Source of the DNA: JAYKJB01 sp035284745 [NCBI: Candidatus Sericytochromatia bacterium]
GTDB taxonomy: Bacteria > Cyanobacteriota > Sericytochromatia > S15B-MN24
Assembly: GCA_035284745.1 (NCBI GenBank)
Contig: JAYKIL010000037.1
Coordinates: 1-7,582, forward strand
Reading direction: 5' to 3'
Length of the DNA: 7,582 nucleotides
Under the pieces are notes generated by a model. The model was not told where the DNA came from and searched no databases. It saw nothing but the letters and a program-made list of their open reading frames with translations. Both the position numbers and the translations under genes were made by a program. Numbering within the stretch: position 1 is the first letter of the stretch; every line of letters begins with the position of its first letter. Shown here in pieces: positions 6,301 through 7,582 of the stretch.

Positions 6301-7035
6301 TCACACAGGCGCGAGCAGTTTTGAGAAGCCTTGATGAGCGACGGTCGGACAATTCGGACGTCCGGAACTGTCCCACGCGTGGGCGGCATCCAGAACCTGC
6401 TGCGCCAGTGTCTCGGGTGAGGCCGTGCCCTCAAGGCATACATGGGCCGGAATCTGATCGGCCACTGCCTCGGTGGGGTCGTGGCTCCACGCGGGGTCCC
6501 ACAAGCCATCTCGCGAGATGATACGCCGTTTTCTCTCTTCGAGAGGCACATCCAACATCACCAGAAAGAACCCTTTTCGCGCGAGAAAATTGCCCTCGAT
6601 CGGAAAACGAAGGTCATCCACCACAACAGGGCGAGGCCCTCGGGCGTGGTCCCGTTGCCAACGACCGAGCCAATAATTTTCTGCCCCCCATCCATAGGAG
6701 TAGCCCTCCCGATACAAGGCGCGATAGAGGGCTGCGACCTGCTCGGGGGCAGCACCGGGAAAAATATGCGCTGCCAAAGCCGCCACACGCTCTTGTCGAG
6801 CTGATTCGAGAGGGGTATCGATATCCTTCCACTCCGCCGAACGAGCGGCTCCTCCCACCCTCTGTAGCACGCCCCGGTCAACTTTTTTATCGATGGCACG
6901 TCCCAGCAACAGGGTCGTGAGGTAGCGCAGAGGGTCCGCCAAACTCATTCGCCGGAATTGATGGCTTGCAACCAAAGTGTTAGCGAGCGTGGTTTTCCCC
7001 GCGCCCATCGGGCCCGCAATACCAATCTCAATCAT
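6301..7035 (-). CDS. P-loop nucleotide kinase resembling phage deoxynucleoside monophosphate kinase
   Basis: The start is ATG 7035 on the - strand, six bases after GAGGAGA (7048-7042), giving 244 residues. A GTG at 7050 is in frame but overlaps that Shine-Dalgarno. Walker A is GPMGAGKTT (8-16, Lys14). The following segments match the dNMP kinase pattern of T4 gp1-type enzymes: SLADPLRYL (31-39), a Lys/Arg stretch with VLQRVGGAAR (56-65), then VVVDDLRFPIEGNFLARKG (137-155). Next come an Arg-rich lid-like helix (EERKRRIISRDG) and SHDPTEAVADQI. Such enzymes phosphorylate dNMPs to dNDPs. The match is by motif order and spacing, so other P-loop kinases (CoaE- or AAA_18-like) remain possible. The last 20 or so residues look like an unstructured tail. 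It follows dnaE by 76 bases, consistent with a DNA-precursor role. Confidence 0.75.
   Translation of the reverse strand: MIEIGIAGPMGAGKTTLANTLVASHQFRRMSLADPLRYLTTLLLGRAIDKKVDRGVLQRVGGAARSAEWKDIDTPLESARQERVAALAAHIFPGAAPEQVAALYRALYREGYSYGWGAENYWLGRWQRDHARGPRPVVVDDLRFPIEGNFLARKGFFLVMLDVPLEERKRRIISRDGLWDPAWSHDPTEAVADQIPAHVCLEGTASPETLAQQVLDAAHAWDSSGRPNCPTVAHQGFSKLLAPV
6347..6373. repeat. Imperfect 27-base inverted repeat near the convergent gene ends
   Basis: The left arm (GGACAATTCGGAC) and the right arm (GTCCGGAACTGTCC) are almost perfect reverse complements, with one mismatch and one extra base. RNA could form a 5-bp stem, a mismatch, then 3 bp, closed by a 9-base self-complementary loop. It lies inside the last codons of the kinase gene and 49 bases past the SpoIID stop. 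No T run follows on either strand. It may slow or end + strand transcription, but could be chance. Confidence 0.35.
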
Positions 7036-7065
7036 AGAGAATCTCCTCACTTAAGGCTCTGCGCT

Positions 7066-7094
7066 ATGATACCCCAAGCGACACCCATTGTGAG
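7066..7094 (-). promoter_or_regulatory. Candidate promoter for the kinase gene
   Basis: On the - strand, CTCACA (7094-7089, 4 of 6 to TTGACA) and TATCAT (7071-7066, 5 of 6 to TATAAT) are 17 bases apart in the 76-base gap between dnaE and the kinase. Transcription would start near 7059, about 24 bases before the ATG. Read-through from dnaE is equally possible. Confidence 0.35.
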
Positions 7095-7111
7095 CAGGCT
7101 CGGAGTGGATG

Positions 7112-7582
7112 CTATCCCGAAACGGCCATTTCACGTGGGGGTGAATGGGTTTCTAGCGAGACGGATTGAACACCAAGGGCCTTTTTAAGGTCAAAAAGGA
7201 GTTGCTCGGAGGGCTCGACTCGAAATGGCTCTCCGGCCAGAACGACCTCCCGCAAGTGCGCAAAGTGAAACACCACCGGCGTATCTCCCGGAAACGCGCT
7301 GATTTGGTTTCTTAAGGCAACCAGTGCCCCCCCTTCGAGTTCGCCAGGTAAGTGGAGATGAAGTATGGGCAAGTGCTCGAGAGGTTTTGCGCTGGAAGCC
7401 AGGATTTTTCGCTCATCATCCCTGTTAGAGAATTTTCCCTTGATGAGGAGTTTGGCGTCGTCACGAAGCAACAGGGCGTGTTTTTCGTAACACTCTGGAA
7501 AAAAGACCACCTCAACGTTTCCTGTAAGGTCTTCCAGCGTCCCCGACATCATCGTGAGACCTTTTTTGGTGACGGCCTTGCG
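7112..7582 (-). CDS. dnaE: DNA polymerase III alpha subunit, C-terminal part (partial)
   Basis: The gene is read right to left. It enters from the right edge in frame and ends at TAG 7114-7112, leaving 156 residues visible. The first visible residues (RKAVTKKGLTMMSGTLEDLT, then GNVEVVFFPECYEK) are the OB-fold domain that follows the catalytic core and helix-hairpin-helix region in replicative polymerase alpha. LLRDDAKLLIKGKFSNRDDE continues that fold. The remainder matches the usual C-terminal region that contacts the clamp loader tau subunit. The ATG at 7552 is internal, not a start, because the preceding RKAVTKKG is a normal part of the family. The C-terminus looks complete. No catalytic residue can be judged from this fragment. 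Confidence 0.92.
   Translation of the reverse strand, partial: RKAVTKKGLTMMSGTLEDLTGNVEVVFFPECYEKHALLLRDDAKLLIKGKFSNRDDERKILASSAKPLEHLPILHLHLPGELEGGALVALRNQISAFPGDTPVVFHFAHLREVVLAGEPFRVEPSEQLLFDLKKALGVQSVSLETHSPPREMAVSG

Noticed and set aside
1-7582. tRNA, rRNA, CRISPR arrays, insertion sequences and riboswitches
   Set aside because: I saw no cloverleaf-like segments, regularly spaced repeats, transposase motifs or long structured leaders. Gaps between genes are short (at most about 109 bases).

Overview
The window is roughly 58% GC by eye and reads as ordinary chromosome of a diderm (outer-membrane) bacterium. It holds a lipoprotein, a 547-residue outer-membrane barrel ending in Phe, and two Sec-exported proteins. 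The signal peptidase I is of the compact one-membrane-segment kind best known from cyanobacteria and relatives. A SpoIID/LytB protein in a diderm also fits cyanobacteria-like or other deep-branching lineages. That placement is an inference, and no lineage is proven here.

Layout. Positions 1-6298 are all on the + strand. The order is: the 3' tail of an upstream gene (possibly a type-2 asparaginase), a lipoprotein of unknown function, a TraF_2-like outer-membrane barrel, a class III nucleotidyl cyclase domain, an 8-segment membrane protein, lepB, a small unknown protein of about 87 residues, and a SpoIID/LytB protein. Positions 6301-7582 are on the - strand: a P-loop kinase resembling phage deoxynucleoside monophosphate kinases, and the 3' end of dnaE, which runs off the right edge. 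The two blocks converge with only two bases between stop codons.

How the genes fit together. The left block is dominated by envelope functions: lipoprotein, barrel, membrane protein, protein export and peptidoglycan cleavage. A putative cyclic-nucleotide enzyme sits in the middle. Spacing suggests that barrel, cyclase, membrane protein and lepB are co-transcribed. A good promoter then begins a second unit, the small protein plus SpoIID, coupled across one base. The right block joins a DNA polymerase subunit with a probable nucleotide kinase.

The points most worth a second look are in the cyclase. The expected transition-state arginine is replaced by histidine. Its strong Shine-Dalgarno sequence is not followed by any standard in-frame start codon at normal distance. 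Other points are a predicted leaderless start for the small gene, a CcsA/HemX-shaped membrane protein without the usual histidines, and 8-base homopolymers inside three consecutive genes. I found no mobile element, CRISPR array, RNA gene or clearly new multi-gene system.
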